A stretch of 19,650 bases of DNA from JADFAK01 sp047615865. Its GTDB lineage: Bacteria > Bacteroidota > Bacteroidia > Flavobacteriales_D > Sanyastnellaceae. The notes under the pieces are model-generated. The model was not told where the DNA came from. It did no database searches and was given only the letters and a program-made list of their open reading frames with translations. The stretch is taken from the NCBI GenBank assembly GCA_047615865.1, contig JBLHIB010000064.1:1-19650 (forward strand). The letters run 5' to 3'. Both the position numbers and the translations under genes were made by a program. Below are positions 1 through 6,629 of the stretch, piece after piece (position 1 is the first letter of the stretch; each line of letters begins with the position of its first letter).

Positions 1-211
1 AATTGAAAAACCGAAAGTGTAATGAAAATTCTTTATTGAGTTTGTGAAAGAGCAGATTGGATAAAAGTTGAATTAATTTGCGCGGACATGGTCTGGAAAA
101 AACTGAATGTATAATCTGTGGTCCAGTTTCTCAAGCTTGCGAGGCAGAATTGATTCTGTGAATAAGTGGCGTTGCATGTGTTTTTATATTTTTTGATGAA
201 AACGAGAAAAT

Positions 212-236
212 GGCCTGTCAAACGACAGACCTTTTT
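212..236 (-). terminator. Intrinsic terminator downstream of the cold-shock gene
   Basis: An 8-bp hairpin (212-219 with 224-231, loop AAAC on the plus strand) lies 25 bases beyond the stop of the minus-strand cold-shock gene. Read on the minus strand, the stem GGTCTGTC/GACAGGCC is complete with one G-U wobble and is followed by a moderately T-rich tract. On the plus strand one pair is a C-A mismatch, but a TTTTT run follows directly, so it may work in both directions. Its position argues against a 68-codon minus-strand frame that begins inside it. Confidence 0.6.
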
Positions 237-260
237 CAAATAAAATATAAAGCTATTGGA

Positions 261-446
261 CTAAACGACTTTAACGTTTACTGCATTTAATCCTTTTTTT
301 CCTTCTTTAAGATCAAACTCAACAGTATCATCTTCTCGAATTTCATCGATCAATCCTGATACATGCACAAAGTGCTCCGTATTTGATTCTTCTTCTTGAA
401 TGAAACAAAAACCTTTGGCATCATTGAAGAATTTTACTTTTTTCAT
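261..446 (-). CDS. Cold-shock domain protein (CspA family)
   Basis: This is a 61-residue single-domain cold-shock protein, a small OB-fold that binds single-stranded RNA or DNA and acts as an RNA chaperone in the cytoplasm. Visible motifs are RNP1 (KGFCFI, residues 11-16) and RNP2 (HFVHV, 25-29), plus the VKFFND opening and the GLNAVNV ending typical of the family. The length is close to the usual 63-70 residues. I chose the ATG at 446 because it places MKKVKFFND at the conserved N-terminus; the frame is open for 14 more codons upstream, but those do not resemble the family. RNP1 normally reads KGFGFI, so the fourth position is Cys instead of Gly. The gene stands alone and has a terminator downstream. 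The family assignment is firm; whether it is cold-induced cannot be told from sequence. Confidence 0.93.
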   Translation of the reverse strand: MKKVKFFNDAKGFCFIQEEESNTEHFVHVSGLIDEIREDDTVEFDLKEGKKGLNAVNVKVV

Positions 447-485
447 ATAATATATTAAATCTTGTCGGATAAAAATGTCCGACAT

Positions 486-493
486 CAAAAGTA
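486..493 (-). promoter_or_regulatory. Possible -7 promoter box for the cold-shock gene
   Basis: On the minus strand the bases read TACTTTTG, matching the Bacteroidota -7 consensus TAnnTTTG. The box lies about 40 bases upstream of the ATG at 446. A TTG triplet that could act as the -33 element sits at 511-509, but the 15-base spacer is shorter than the usual 19 or so. The call rests on one box and is tentative. The rest of 447-784 contains no gene I can support. Confidence 0.3.
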
Positions 494-700
494 AGTCAAG
501 AGTTGTGCCAAAAAAACGAAATATTAAACAAGGTTGGCATTTCTTTTTTCAATTTATTCACAGCAGTTCGTTCCTTATAGATTCAGTTAAATTGAGGACA
601 GTAATGATTTTTTAAAAGATGGCCAATCTTGAATTTGCGTGTTTTCTAGGAATCATTGGTGTCATTTAAATGGTCCTTTTGTACTGTATCAATTGTCTTT

Positions 701-774
701 TTTAGGTGATTTTTCGATGCATAATAATAAAGATGTTTTGGCCTAAATTCATGCGTCAAAAGATTTTAGACTAA
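701..774 (+). promoter_or_regulatory. Cluster of TTTAG-type half-sites upstream of the DUF1826-like gene
   Basis: Three short motifs resembling half-sites of DtxR/MntR-family operators lie in the 84 bases before the ATG at 785. They are TTTAGG at 701-706, CCTAAA at 742-747 and the palindrome TTAGACTAA at 766-774. The last is embedded in TTTTAGACT, which also occurs, in reverse complement, in the operator candidate ahead of the metal-regulator gene at 6559-6575. Such motifs are short and AT-rich, so chance is a real alternative. No TAnnTTTG box was found here. Confidence 0.25.
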
Positions 775-784
775 TATTACCATT

Positions 785-1483
785 ATGATAGATTTATCTC
801 AGGTGGGGGGACAAATTCACTGCGTTGCGAATTTTCAAGACCTTGTTTCTACGCCTTTTCATGGAGAAAATAATGCGATTTGTTGGAAACGTGATCTAGT
901 AGGTGATTTTTCTGAGATTGTTAATCTGGTCGAGCTAGTTGGAAATATTGCGGTACTTGATCAAGAGGAGTTACGCGAACTTCAGTTGAGTGAGCAAGGG
1001 CAACTTGCTCGTGATATTCTTTTAAATGACTTGAAGATTTTGAAAGCTCATGGCGCATCTCCAATCCTCAATCTCATCAAGTGCTATGAGAGAGATGATT
1101 TCTACCCGTTTTTCCCAACCGATGTTTATTCTTTTCACGTAGATCGCTCTCCATTGCCAACCGATACCTTTTTATGCACATACCACGGCGAGTCGAGTGA
1201 AATATTGCCCAATTCACAAGCCAATCAAAAAGTACTTATTCCCGAAATACGTGATGAGCTAAAAAAACTTTATGGAGGTGCAGATGATGGTTTTGAGTCA
1301 TTTTTAAGTGAATATTTCTTTGACTTACACTATCAAGCTCTGCCTAAAGCAAGCCCCATTAGCTTGGGCCTTGGTCATGTGTGGAAGTTGGCAGTGGATC
1401 ATACTGAAAGTCAAGTCCTGCCATGTGTTCATAGAGCACCAAGCGAAAAAGACGGACAGAACCGCTTGTTGCTTATTTGCTGA
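785..1483 (+). CDS. DUF1826-like protein with an HxD...H motif
   Basis: The 232-residue product has no signal peptide or membrane segment, so it is probably cytoplasmic. The second half resembles DUF1826: an FHVDRSPL segment (117-124), then LCTYHGESSEILP (130-142) and a C-terminal CVHRAP (214-219) close to the end. The spacing of H118-x-D120 and H216 resembles the facial metal-binding triad of double-stranded beta-helix (2-oxoglutarate/Fe(II)-type) enzymes; that comparison is my inference and no activity is claimed. Some DUF1826 genes are reported near zinc-homeostasis genes, which is known of the family and not shown here. The gene is isolated: the cold-shock gene diverges from it and a decayed minus-strand fragment follows 8 bases later. 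The ATG at 785 is the first in a long open frame. I am fairly sure it is a gene and moderately sure of the family. Confidence 0.6.
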   Translation: MIDLSQVGGQIHCVANFQDLVSTPFHGENNAICWKRDLVGDFSEIVNLVELVGNIAVLDQEELRELQLSEQGQLARDILLNDLKILKAHGASPILNLIKCYERDDFYPFFPTDVYSFHVDRSPLPTDTFLCTYHGESSEILPNSQANQKVLIPEIRDELKKLYGGADDGFESFLSEYFFDLHYQALPKASPISLGLGHVWKLAVDHTESQVLPCVHRAPSEKDGQNRLLLIC

Positions 1484-1490
1484 ATACAAA

Positions 1491-1803
1491 TCAGCTAAGT
1501 ACTAGAGAGATTCTGGGGGCCGAATCTAACAAAGGACTTATTGTCAATTCTTGGACAATAAATTGCCTAGTCACCTGCAATAGCGAAAAGTTAGTGTGCC
1601 CAGTTATCCGCAATAGAATAGCGCCTTGGTAATGTTTGATTTCAATTTCTAGATCCATTGGGACTTTGTCTAAGTGGCAATAGGCCTCCTCCTTCTCCTT
1701 GCGTTGGTCGTTCCAGTTGTTTCTGCTCAAAGCGATGAGAATCCCGATAAGGACCAGTGAAATCTCCCCCTATCATGATAAATAAGCCTCCATACTTGCT
1801 ATG
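1491..1803 (-). pseudogene. Frameshifted remnant of a DUF6090 membrane protein
   Basis: On the minus strand a frame open from about 1769 to 1491 begins GEISLVLIGILIAL and continues NNWNDQRKEKEE. This is the transmembrane signature of DUF6090, a common Bacteroidota family of short N-terminally anchored proteins usually reading close to GEIVLVIIGILIALQINNWNE. The residues that should precede it (SKY...FIMIG) are in another frame. Removing one base from the five-C run at 1766-1770 joins them into FIMIGEISLVLIGI. An in-frame TAG also stands just before the signature. Nothing resembling the usual N-terminal start or the long C-terminal part is present, so this looks like a decayed fragment. The bases nearer 1491 may be unrelated sequence. 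A sequencing error in the C run would repair the frame but would not restore the missing ends. Confidence 0.6.
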
Positions 1804-1895
1804 AATTACTAATAATGAATGGGTTGTTCTAGTTTGATAAGGAGGTAGGCTGGTAGATTTGATGTGTGTCAACTGGCAGACTTATATAATGCTTA

Positions 1896-2870
1896 TTAAG
1901 CATCAATAGAAACAACAACCTTTCCCTTATGTTTACAATTACCAAAATACTGAATCAACCTTGGAGCCTCCTCGAAAGGATAAGGACCATCGATAGTATA
2001 TACAATCTTGCCTTCACGAATTAAGTCTACAACATCCAATACATGCTCATTCGGTTTAAGCGCCAGGATTCTCAGTCTCTTAGGTGTTAATGGCTTAGCG
2101 AATAGGCCCCAAAACAGCATAGCTATCAATTTGGCAGGAGTGCCGCCAATAGTCACATAAATGCCGTTGGATTTAAGGGCGCGTAAATAACTCAAAGCTG
2201 GCTTGTTGGTTCTACAGTCCAATATCACGTCGTAACGTTCTCCAGCCTTAGTGAAATTGGTTTCTCGGTAGTCTATGACGTGATCATAACCCAAGTTGAG
2301 CATGGTACCGTGCTTGTCCTTAGAATCAACTCCGGTGACTTCGCATTGGTGCAATTTGGCCAGTTGCAAACCAATGCTTCCAACTCCGCCGCCGCCTCCG
2401 TTGATGAGGATCTTTTGGCCGTGTTTGATTTTGGCAATTTTAATGAGCGACTGGTAGGCGAGGGCAGAGGCATGCGGAAGGGATACTGCTTCTTCGAAAC
2501 TTATATCTTGAGGCTTTTTAAGAAGAGATTTTTCGTCTAGACAAATATACTCGGCGAATGTCCCAAATCCGGATTCCGAGGTGTCGCCAAAAACTTCATC
2601 TCCTTCTTGGAAGTTACTCACTTCCTGACCAATACTTTCCACGACACCCGATACTTCCATTCCTGGAATAGGACTTCGTGGCTTAGTAAGGCCGAATGCC
2701 AAACGATAGACATAAGGCTTTCCTCGAACCAAACTCCAGTCGTAATCATTGACCGTTGTGGCCTTGATGAGAATGAGCAGTTCTTTTGCTTTGGGTATAG
2801 GCTTCGGTGCTTCTCCGGTATATAGGACGTCTTCTGGGGTTCCGTATTTCTGGATCAACAAAGCTTTCAT
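1896..2870 (-). CDS. NAD(P)-dependent MDR oxidoreductase (zinc-free, quinone-reductase-like)
   Basis: The 324-residue protein has the two-domain layout of medium-chain dehydrogenases/reductases. A GroES-like catalytic domain fills about residues 1-125 (PGMEVSGVVESIG at 69-81, GDEVFG at 90-95). A Rossmann domain follows, with the nucleotide-binding GGGGGVGSIG motif at 158-167. The Cys and His ligands of zinc alcohol dehydrogenases are not apparent, which fits the quinone oxidoreductase and reductase-like branch that reduces activated C=C or C=O bonds. The substrate cannot be told from sequence. I chose the ATG at 2870 because it yields the family's usual MKALLIQKYG start; a start 20 codons upstream would add residues without resemblance. 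It lies 113 bases downstream of pyrG on the same strand but is probably transcribed separately. The CDS end coincides with a small palindrome (1889-1903) that lacks a T-run. Confidence 0.85.
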   Translation of the reverse strand: MKALLIQKYGTPEDVLYTGEAPKPIPKAKELLILIKATTVNDYDWSLVRGKPYVYRLAFGLTKPRSPIPGMEVSGVVESIGQEVSNFQEGDEVFGDTSESGFGTFAEYICLDEKSLLKKPQDISFEEAVSLPHASALAYQSLIKIAKIKHGQKILINGGGGGVGSIGLQLAKLHQCEVTGVDSKDKHGTMLNLGYDHVIDYRETNFTKAGERYDVILDCRTNKPALSYLRALKSNGIYVTIGGTPAKLIAMLFWGLFAKPLTPKRLRILALKPNEHVLDVVDLIREGKIVYTIDGPYPFEEAPRLIQYFGNCKHKGKVVVSIDA

Positions 2871-2983
2871 TGAAATCAAATTTTTCAGCGCATTTGGAAA
2901 AAAACGACTAAGCACCACAAAAGGGTACATAGTGTGTCCAATGGTACGAATAATTCAAATATCAGTAAAATGAAGCTTGGAAT

Positions 2984-4639
2984 TTAGCCTTTTGCAACCG
3001 CTACATTATTGTCTTGCTTCTCACTTTTATCTGAGTGGTAGTCCTTCGATGCCGCTACAAAACCAACAAATAGTGGATGTGGATTGGCAACGGTACTCTT
3101 ATACTCTGGGTGAAATTGACAAGCTACAAACCAACGGTGACTTGGAATTTCGATTATTTCAACCAAGCCGCTGTCTGGATTAATTCCCGATGGCTGCATG
3201 CCTGATTCTTTGTATTGCTTCAAAAATTCGTTATTGAACTCAAAACGGTGACGGTGTCGCTCTTCAATGCTCTCCAAACCATAAGCGTCAAAGGCCTTAC
3301 TGCCCTGGCTCACTTCGCATGGGAAAGAGCCCAATCGCATAGTTCCTCCCATGTTGGTGATCGACTTCTGCTCGGCCATCAAACTGATTACCGGATGCGG
3401 AGTATACTCTTTAAATTCTGTCGAATTGGCTGCTTCATAGCCCAATACGTTTCGACCATATTCAACCACAGCACACTGCATTCCAAGACAAATCCCGAAA
3501 AATGGAACGTCATTCTCTCGAGCATAGCGAATGGCTTCAATTTTACCATCTATACCGCGTGAACCAAAGCCTGGAGCAACGAGTATACCGTCCAAGTCTT
3601 TCATCGTCTTTCCAACGTTCTCCTTGTTGACATCCTCTGAGTGGATCCACTCAATCTCTACCTTGGTCTCGTTCTCGGCGCCGGCATGGTTGAATGCTTC
3701 GGCAATACTTTTGTATGAGTCTTTGAGCTCGACATACTTACCTACAAGTCCTATGCGAACAGTTGTCTTTGGATTCTTGTAGCGAAGCAAAAAGCTCTTC
3801 CATTTGTCCAGGTTTCTTGGCTGACTCCGATCAACTTTCAATTTGTCCAGAACCACTTCATCGAATTTCTCCTCCATCATCAGCATCGGAACATCATAAA
3901 TGGTCTCTGCATCGATTGATTCGATAACCGCATTTTGCGCAACATTGCAAAAACGAGCAATTTTAGTTCGCACAGAATTCGGCAATTTATGCTCGGTGCG
4001 ACACACAAGAATATGGGGCTGAACACCAAACTCCAACAACTGCTTTACTGAGTGCTGTGTAGGCTTGGTTTTAAGCTCTCCTGCTGCCTTGAGAAATGGA
4101 ACTAGTGTAAGATGTACAACAAGTGTATCATCTGGTCTCTCCCAGAGCATTTGACGAACTGACTCAATATAAGGCAGCGACTCAATATCGCCAACTGTAC
4201 CCCCAATCTCTGTAATTACAAAATCGTAGTCGTTCTTCGATCCTAAGATTTGGATACAACGCTTGATTTCATCCGTGATATGTGGAATGATCTGAACAGT
4301 CTTGCCCAAATAATCTCCTCGACGCTCCTTTTGAATTACACTCTGGTATATTTTACCAGTAGTGACATTGTTGGCCTGTGAGGTCGGTCGGTTAAGGAAT
4401 CTCTCGTAGTGACCCAAGTCCAAATCGGTTTCGGCTCCATCATCCGTTACAAAACATTCACCGTGCTCGTATGGATTCAGTGTACCTGGATCGACGTTGA
4501 TGTATGGATCTAATTTTTGGATGGTTACTCGAAAACCTCTCGATTGAAGAAGTTTGGCAAGTGAGGCAGAGATGATTCCCTTTCCTAATGATGAAGTTAC
4601 TCCACCTGTGACAAAAATATACTTAGCTGAATCTGGCAT
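2984..4639 (-). CDS. pyrG: CTP synthase (glutamine-hydrolysing)
   Basis: This cytoplasmic enzyme makes CTP from UTP, ATP and glutamine, the last step of de novo pyrimidine nucleotide synthesis. The 551-residue product is full length for the family. The N-terminal synthetase domain (about 1-270) opens with KYIFVTGGVTSSLGKG, containing the ATP-binding P-loop, and includes INVDPGTLNPYEHGE and ITEIGGTVGDIES. The C-terminal class-I glutamine amidotransferase domain (about 295-540) has the nucleophile elbow GICLGMQ with Cys384 and the His510/Glu512 pair in QFHPEYKS. I chose the ATG at 4639; a TTG three codons upstream is also in frame but less likely. A -7/-33 promoter candidate lies about 45-75 bases upstream. 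The identification is secure. Confidence 0.98.
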   Translation of the reverse strand: MPDSAKYIFVTGGVTSSLGKGIISASLAKLLQSRGFRVTIQKLDPYINVDPGTLNPYEHGECFVTDDGAETDLDLGHYERFLNRPTSQANNVTTGKIYQSVIQKERRGDYLGKTVQIIPHITDEIKRCIQILGSKNDYDFVITEIGGTVGDIESLPYIESVRQMLWERPDDTLVVHLTLVPFLKAAGELKTKPTQHSVKQLLEFGVQPHILVCRTEHKLPNSVRTKIARFCNVAQNAVIESIDAETIYDVPMLMMEEKFDEVVLDKLKVDRSQPRNLDKWKSFLLRYKNPKTTVRIGLVGKYVELKDSYKSIAEAFNHAGAENETKVEIEWIHSEDVNKENVGKTMKDLDGILVAPGFGSRGIDGKIEAIRYARENDVPFFGICLGMQCAVVEYGRNVLGYEAANSTEFKEYTPHPVISLMAEQKSITNMGGTMRLGSFPCEVSQGSKAFDAYGLESIEERHRHRFEFNNEFLKQYKESGMQPSGINPDSGLVEIIEIPSHRWFVACQFHPEYKSTVANPHPLFVGFVAASKDYHSDKSEKQDNNVAVAKG

Positions 4640-4682
4640 GTCCCGCAATCTGGATAGAAATCTGAATAGTAATTACGGGATA

Positions 4683-4716
4683 CAAAGTTACTACTTCCTA
4701 GTGTCCTAGTGAGCAA
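4683..4716 (-). promoter_or_regulatory. Promoter candidate for pyrG
   Basis: Read on the minus strand, TTG (4716-4714) is followed after 23 bases by TAACTTTG (4690-4683), matching the Bacteroidota -33/-7 arrangement (TTG...TAnnTTTG) with a spacer at the long end. Transcription would start some 35-45 bases before the pyrG ATG. Within the spacer the heptamer CCTAGTG (plus-strand reading) occurs twice, at 4697-4703 and 4705-4711. Confidence 0.5.
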
Positions 4717-4808
4717 TATGAATAATTATTTGCAGTTTTCTTTTAAGCACCTGAATTGCAAGGATCAAAGCTTAGTTATTGGCGTCAATTCATCATTTGC
4801 CTTGTGCT

Positions 4809-4831
4809 AAAAAACCACTTAAAGGTTTTTT
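4809..4831 (-). terminator. Hairpin terminator overlapping the stop of the PerM-type gene
   Basis: AAAAAACC (4809-4816) and GGTTTTTT (4824-4831) form a perfect 8-bp stem around a 7-base loop. The TAA stop of the minus-strand membrane-protein gene (4821-4819) lies inside the loop. The stem is AT-rich and supplies its own U tract on either strand, a compact form of intrinsic terminator. It would separate the phosphatase/PerM pair from pyrG. Confidence 0.5.
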
Positions 4832-5913
4832 GTGAGCGATTGTACGATTTTGAAACGTGATAAAAATTCTTTAGCGACTATTCTGAGCATTGTATATCCC
4901 GGTATGGCGAATATCATTCCCGGTATTCCAGCCATTGTTGCAGCAAGCGAAATAACGATGAAAATTTCCAAAGGATGTGCTTGAACACTGTTGCCCAAAA
5001 TAATAGGCTGGGTGAAAAAATTATCGATCAATTGTACCGCTAAAAAGACTCCTGCAACTTTCCCTATAAGAGGAAGAAGATCCGATTGAATATCCATATC
5101 CAAATTGGTTGTTACCGAAATAAGGATTCCAATGAAAGCCCCAATGATAGGACCTACGTATGGAATCAAATTCAAAATCCCAGCTAGAAACCCAATAATA
5201 ATGGCATTCTGCACACCCAGCAAATAAAGACCCAAGCTTACCAGTATAGTGACTAAGGTGATCTGTACAAGGACGCCCACAAAATATTTCGTGAGGTGAT
5301 GCTTGGCCGCAGTGAGAATGTTCTTCATCTCATCCACATACTCGTCTGGGGTAAGGGTATAGATGATCTTGCTGAGGATATGGCCGTCTTTGAGAAAGAA
5401 AAAGGACATGAATAAAATGGAAAATCCAGCGATGAACATGTTGCCAAGCAGACCGAAAACATTGTTGAAGACTGATGAGAGCTGACTCACATCCACAAAA
5501 TCCTTGAATTTGCCAATCAGGAATTCGCGGTTACTTTGTTCGTCCCCGCTCAGATTAAATTGATTGACCCATAACTCCACTTCAACGAGCTTGCCTTCGA
5601 GCTTGGTCCATGTTTGATCGATATCAACTTTACTTATCAAGGCAGCTTCTTGAGCAACAAGAGGGGCAAACAGACTCAAAAACGCCATTGTCAATCCGCC
5701 GAATATCAATAAAGTAATGGTCGCAGCTAGCCACGACGGCACATTCCATTGACCAATTTTAATTCTCGTAATGAGTTTAACTAGAGGAGATCCTACAATT
5801 GAGATGACCGCCGAGATAAGTATGTAAATCAATATGGTGCGGAAAAACCACATGGAAAAAATCAAGGCTATGACGCCCAATATTGTGAGAATGATGCGTA
5901 AGTTTTTACCCAA
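4819..5913 (-). CDS. AI-2E family (PerM/UPF0118) membrane protein
   Basis: This 364-residue polytopic inner-membrane protein has the layout of the AI-2E exporter/PerM family. There are two closely spaced hydrophobic segments at about 5-45, a third near 65-90, a soluble stretch rich in charged residues (about 90-150), and a dense hydrophobic C-terminal half. That half includes the family motif region GFLAGILNLIPYVGPIIGAFIG and the later QPIILGNSVQAHPLEIF. Members transport diverse small molecules or ions (autoinducer-2, indole derivatives, Na+/H+), so the substrate is open. The only plausible start is a TTG at 5913, overlapping the last codons and stop of the upstream phosphatase gene by 8 bases, which suggests translational coupling. 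A hairpin terminator overlaps its stop. Confidence 0.88.
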   Translation of the reverse strand: MGKNLRIILTILGVIALIFSMWFFRTILIYILISAVISIVGSPLVKLITRIKIGQWNVPSWLAATITLLIFGGLTMAFLSLFAPLVAQEAALISKVDIDQTWTKLEGKLVEVELWVNQFNLSGDEQSNREFLIGKFKDFVDVSQLSSVFNNVFGLLGNMFIAGFSILFMSFFFLKDGHILSKIIYTLTPDEYVDEMKNILTAAKHHLTKYFVGVLVQITLVTILVSLGLYLLGVQNAIIIGFLAGILNLIPYVGPIIGAFIGILISVTTNLDMDIQSDLLPLIGKVAGVFLAVQLIDNFFTQPIILGNSVQAHPLEIFIVISLAATMAGIPGMIFAIPGYTMLRIVAKEFLSRFKIVQSLTKNL

Positions 5914-6403
5914 CTTGATGCTTTTTTGGATAATCGAATTCCATCAATTGACCAGTGCCAGACCCTACTTCTCTCCAATCGGACACGTCAAAATGAATTT
6001 CAGCTCGAGCACAAGTAGGCATGTCAATAGGCTCATTGGTATAGTATTCGACCAAATTGCTAAACCCTGGATTGTGTCCAAAAATCATGACATGATCATG
6101 CATATTGTTGATGCGGTTCACCTTTTGAGTGAGCTCTTTGAGCGGCGAGAGGTATAAATCACTTTGCTCATCAATACTGCTTCTCTCAATTTTTAGCGAT
6201 TCCGCAAATGTCTGAGCGGTTGTCATCGCGCGCAGAGCCGTACTGGTCATGATCAAGTCAATCCGCGGTATTTTTGAGGCAAACAGATTTCCCATGAATA
6301 CCATGTCGCGTATACCGCGGTCATTCAATGGTCGATCGTAATCCCGCAAGTCTCCAGTTTTCCAGTCAGACTTCGCGTGCCGATGTATATGTAGTATCTT
6401 CAA
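5906..6403 (-). CDS. SixA-type histidine phosphatase
   Basis: This small cytoplasmic member of the histidine phosphatase (phosphoglycerate-mutase-like) superfamily has the catalytic motif HRHAKSDW near the N-terminus, with the nucleophilic His in RHAKS. A later TSTALRAMTTAQTF segment and GHNPGFSNLVEY carry the second catalytic His. The closest named relative by layout is SixA, which removes phosphate from phosphohistidine; the actual substrate here is unknown. I placed the start at the TTG at 6403 because this gives the family spacing of seven residues before RHAKS and is preceded by an A-rich stretch. Another TTG at 6424 would add seven residues, and there is no ATG in a sensible position. 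The gene overlaps the downstream PerM-type gene by 8 bases, so the two form an operon. Confidence 0.85.
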   Translation of the reverse strand: MKILHIHRHAKSDWKTGDLRDYDRPLNDRGIRDMVFMGNLFASKIPRIDLIMTSTALRAMTTAQTFAESLKIERSSIDEQSDLYLSPLKELTQKVNRINNMHDHVMIFGHNPGFSNLVEYYTNEPIDMPTCARAEIHFDVSDWREVGSGTGQLMEFDYPKKHQVG

Positions 6404-6529
6404 TTTTTTTCTTTGAGATGGCAAGATAGGGAATTTGAGGGCTATTTTTTATCTTGAAATTTGTTCCGATGATCATGGAGATACTTGTTTGAAGGCATAA
6501 GCTAGTTGTGCTTTGTTTTAAATAGTTTG

Positions 6530-6541
6530 GCGCTTAAGCGC
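6530..6541. repeat. Perfect 12-bp palindrome GCGCTTAAGCGC
   Basis: This perfect inverted repeat lies in the divergent gap between the phosphatase gene and the metal-regulator gene, 18 bases upstream of the operator candidate at 6559. It is more GC-rich than its surroundings. It could be an operator for a dimeric regulator acting on either side. No protein can be assigned. Confidence 0.5.
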
Positions 6542-6558
6542 AAATTCCCCACCTCGTA

Positions 6559-6574
6559 TTTAGGCAAGTCTAAA
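6559..6574 (+). promoter_or_regulatory. DtxR/MntR-type operator candidate
   Basis: TTTAGGC-AA-GTCTAAA is a 16-base inverted repeat with 7-base arms and one mismatch. It resembles the TTAGG/CCTAA-type palindromes bound by DtxR-family metal-dependent repressors. It lies 29 bases upstream of a -7 box and 56 bases upstream of a gene for such a regulator, followed by a metal transporter, as expected for metal-responsive autoregulation. Confidence 0.55.
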
Positions 6575-6602
6575 AATAGTATTAGCGAAGACTTGTTTCT
6601 TG

Positions 6603-6610
6603 TATATTTG
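6603..6610 (+). promoter_or_regulatory. -7 promoter box for the metal-regulator operon
   Basis: TATATTTG matches TAnnTTTG exactly and ends 20 bases before the ATG at 6630. No good TTG is found at the expected -33 distance, so the operator region at 6559-6574 may lie across or just upstream of the -33 position. Confidence 0.5.
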
Positions 6611-6629
6611 CCCTTGAAATCGTCACCCA

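Noticed and set aside
33..239. A 68-codon open frame on the minus strand
   Set aside because: It begins inside the terminator hairpin of the cold-shock gene, resembles no family I recognise and has an unremarkable composition. Read as chance.
1642..1872. A 76-codon minus-strand frame overlapping the DUF6090 remnant
   Set aside because: It begins at a TTG and carries only the upstream part of the remnant before running out of frame across the C run; it is not an independent gene.
1889..1903. Palindrome ATGCTTATTAAGCAT at the end of the oxidoreductase gene as a terminator
   Set aside because: The stem is AT-rich, the loop is a single base and no T-run follows on the minus strand, so it is unlikely to terminate transcription.
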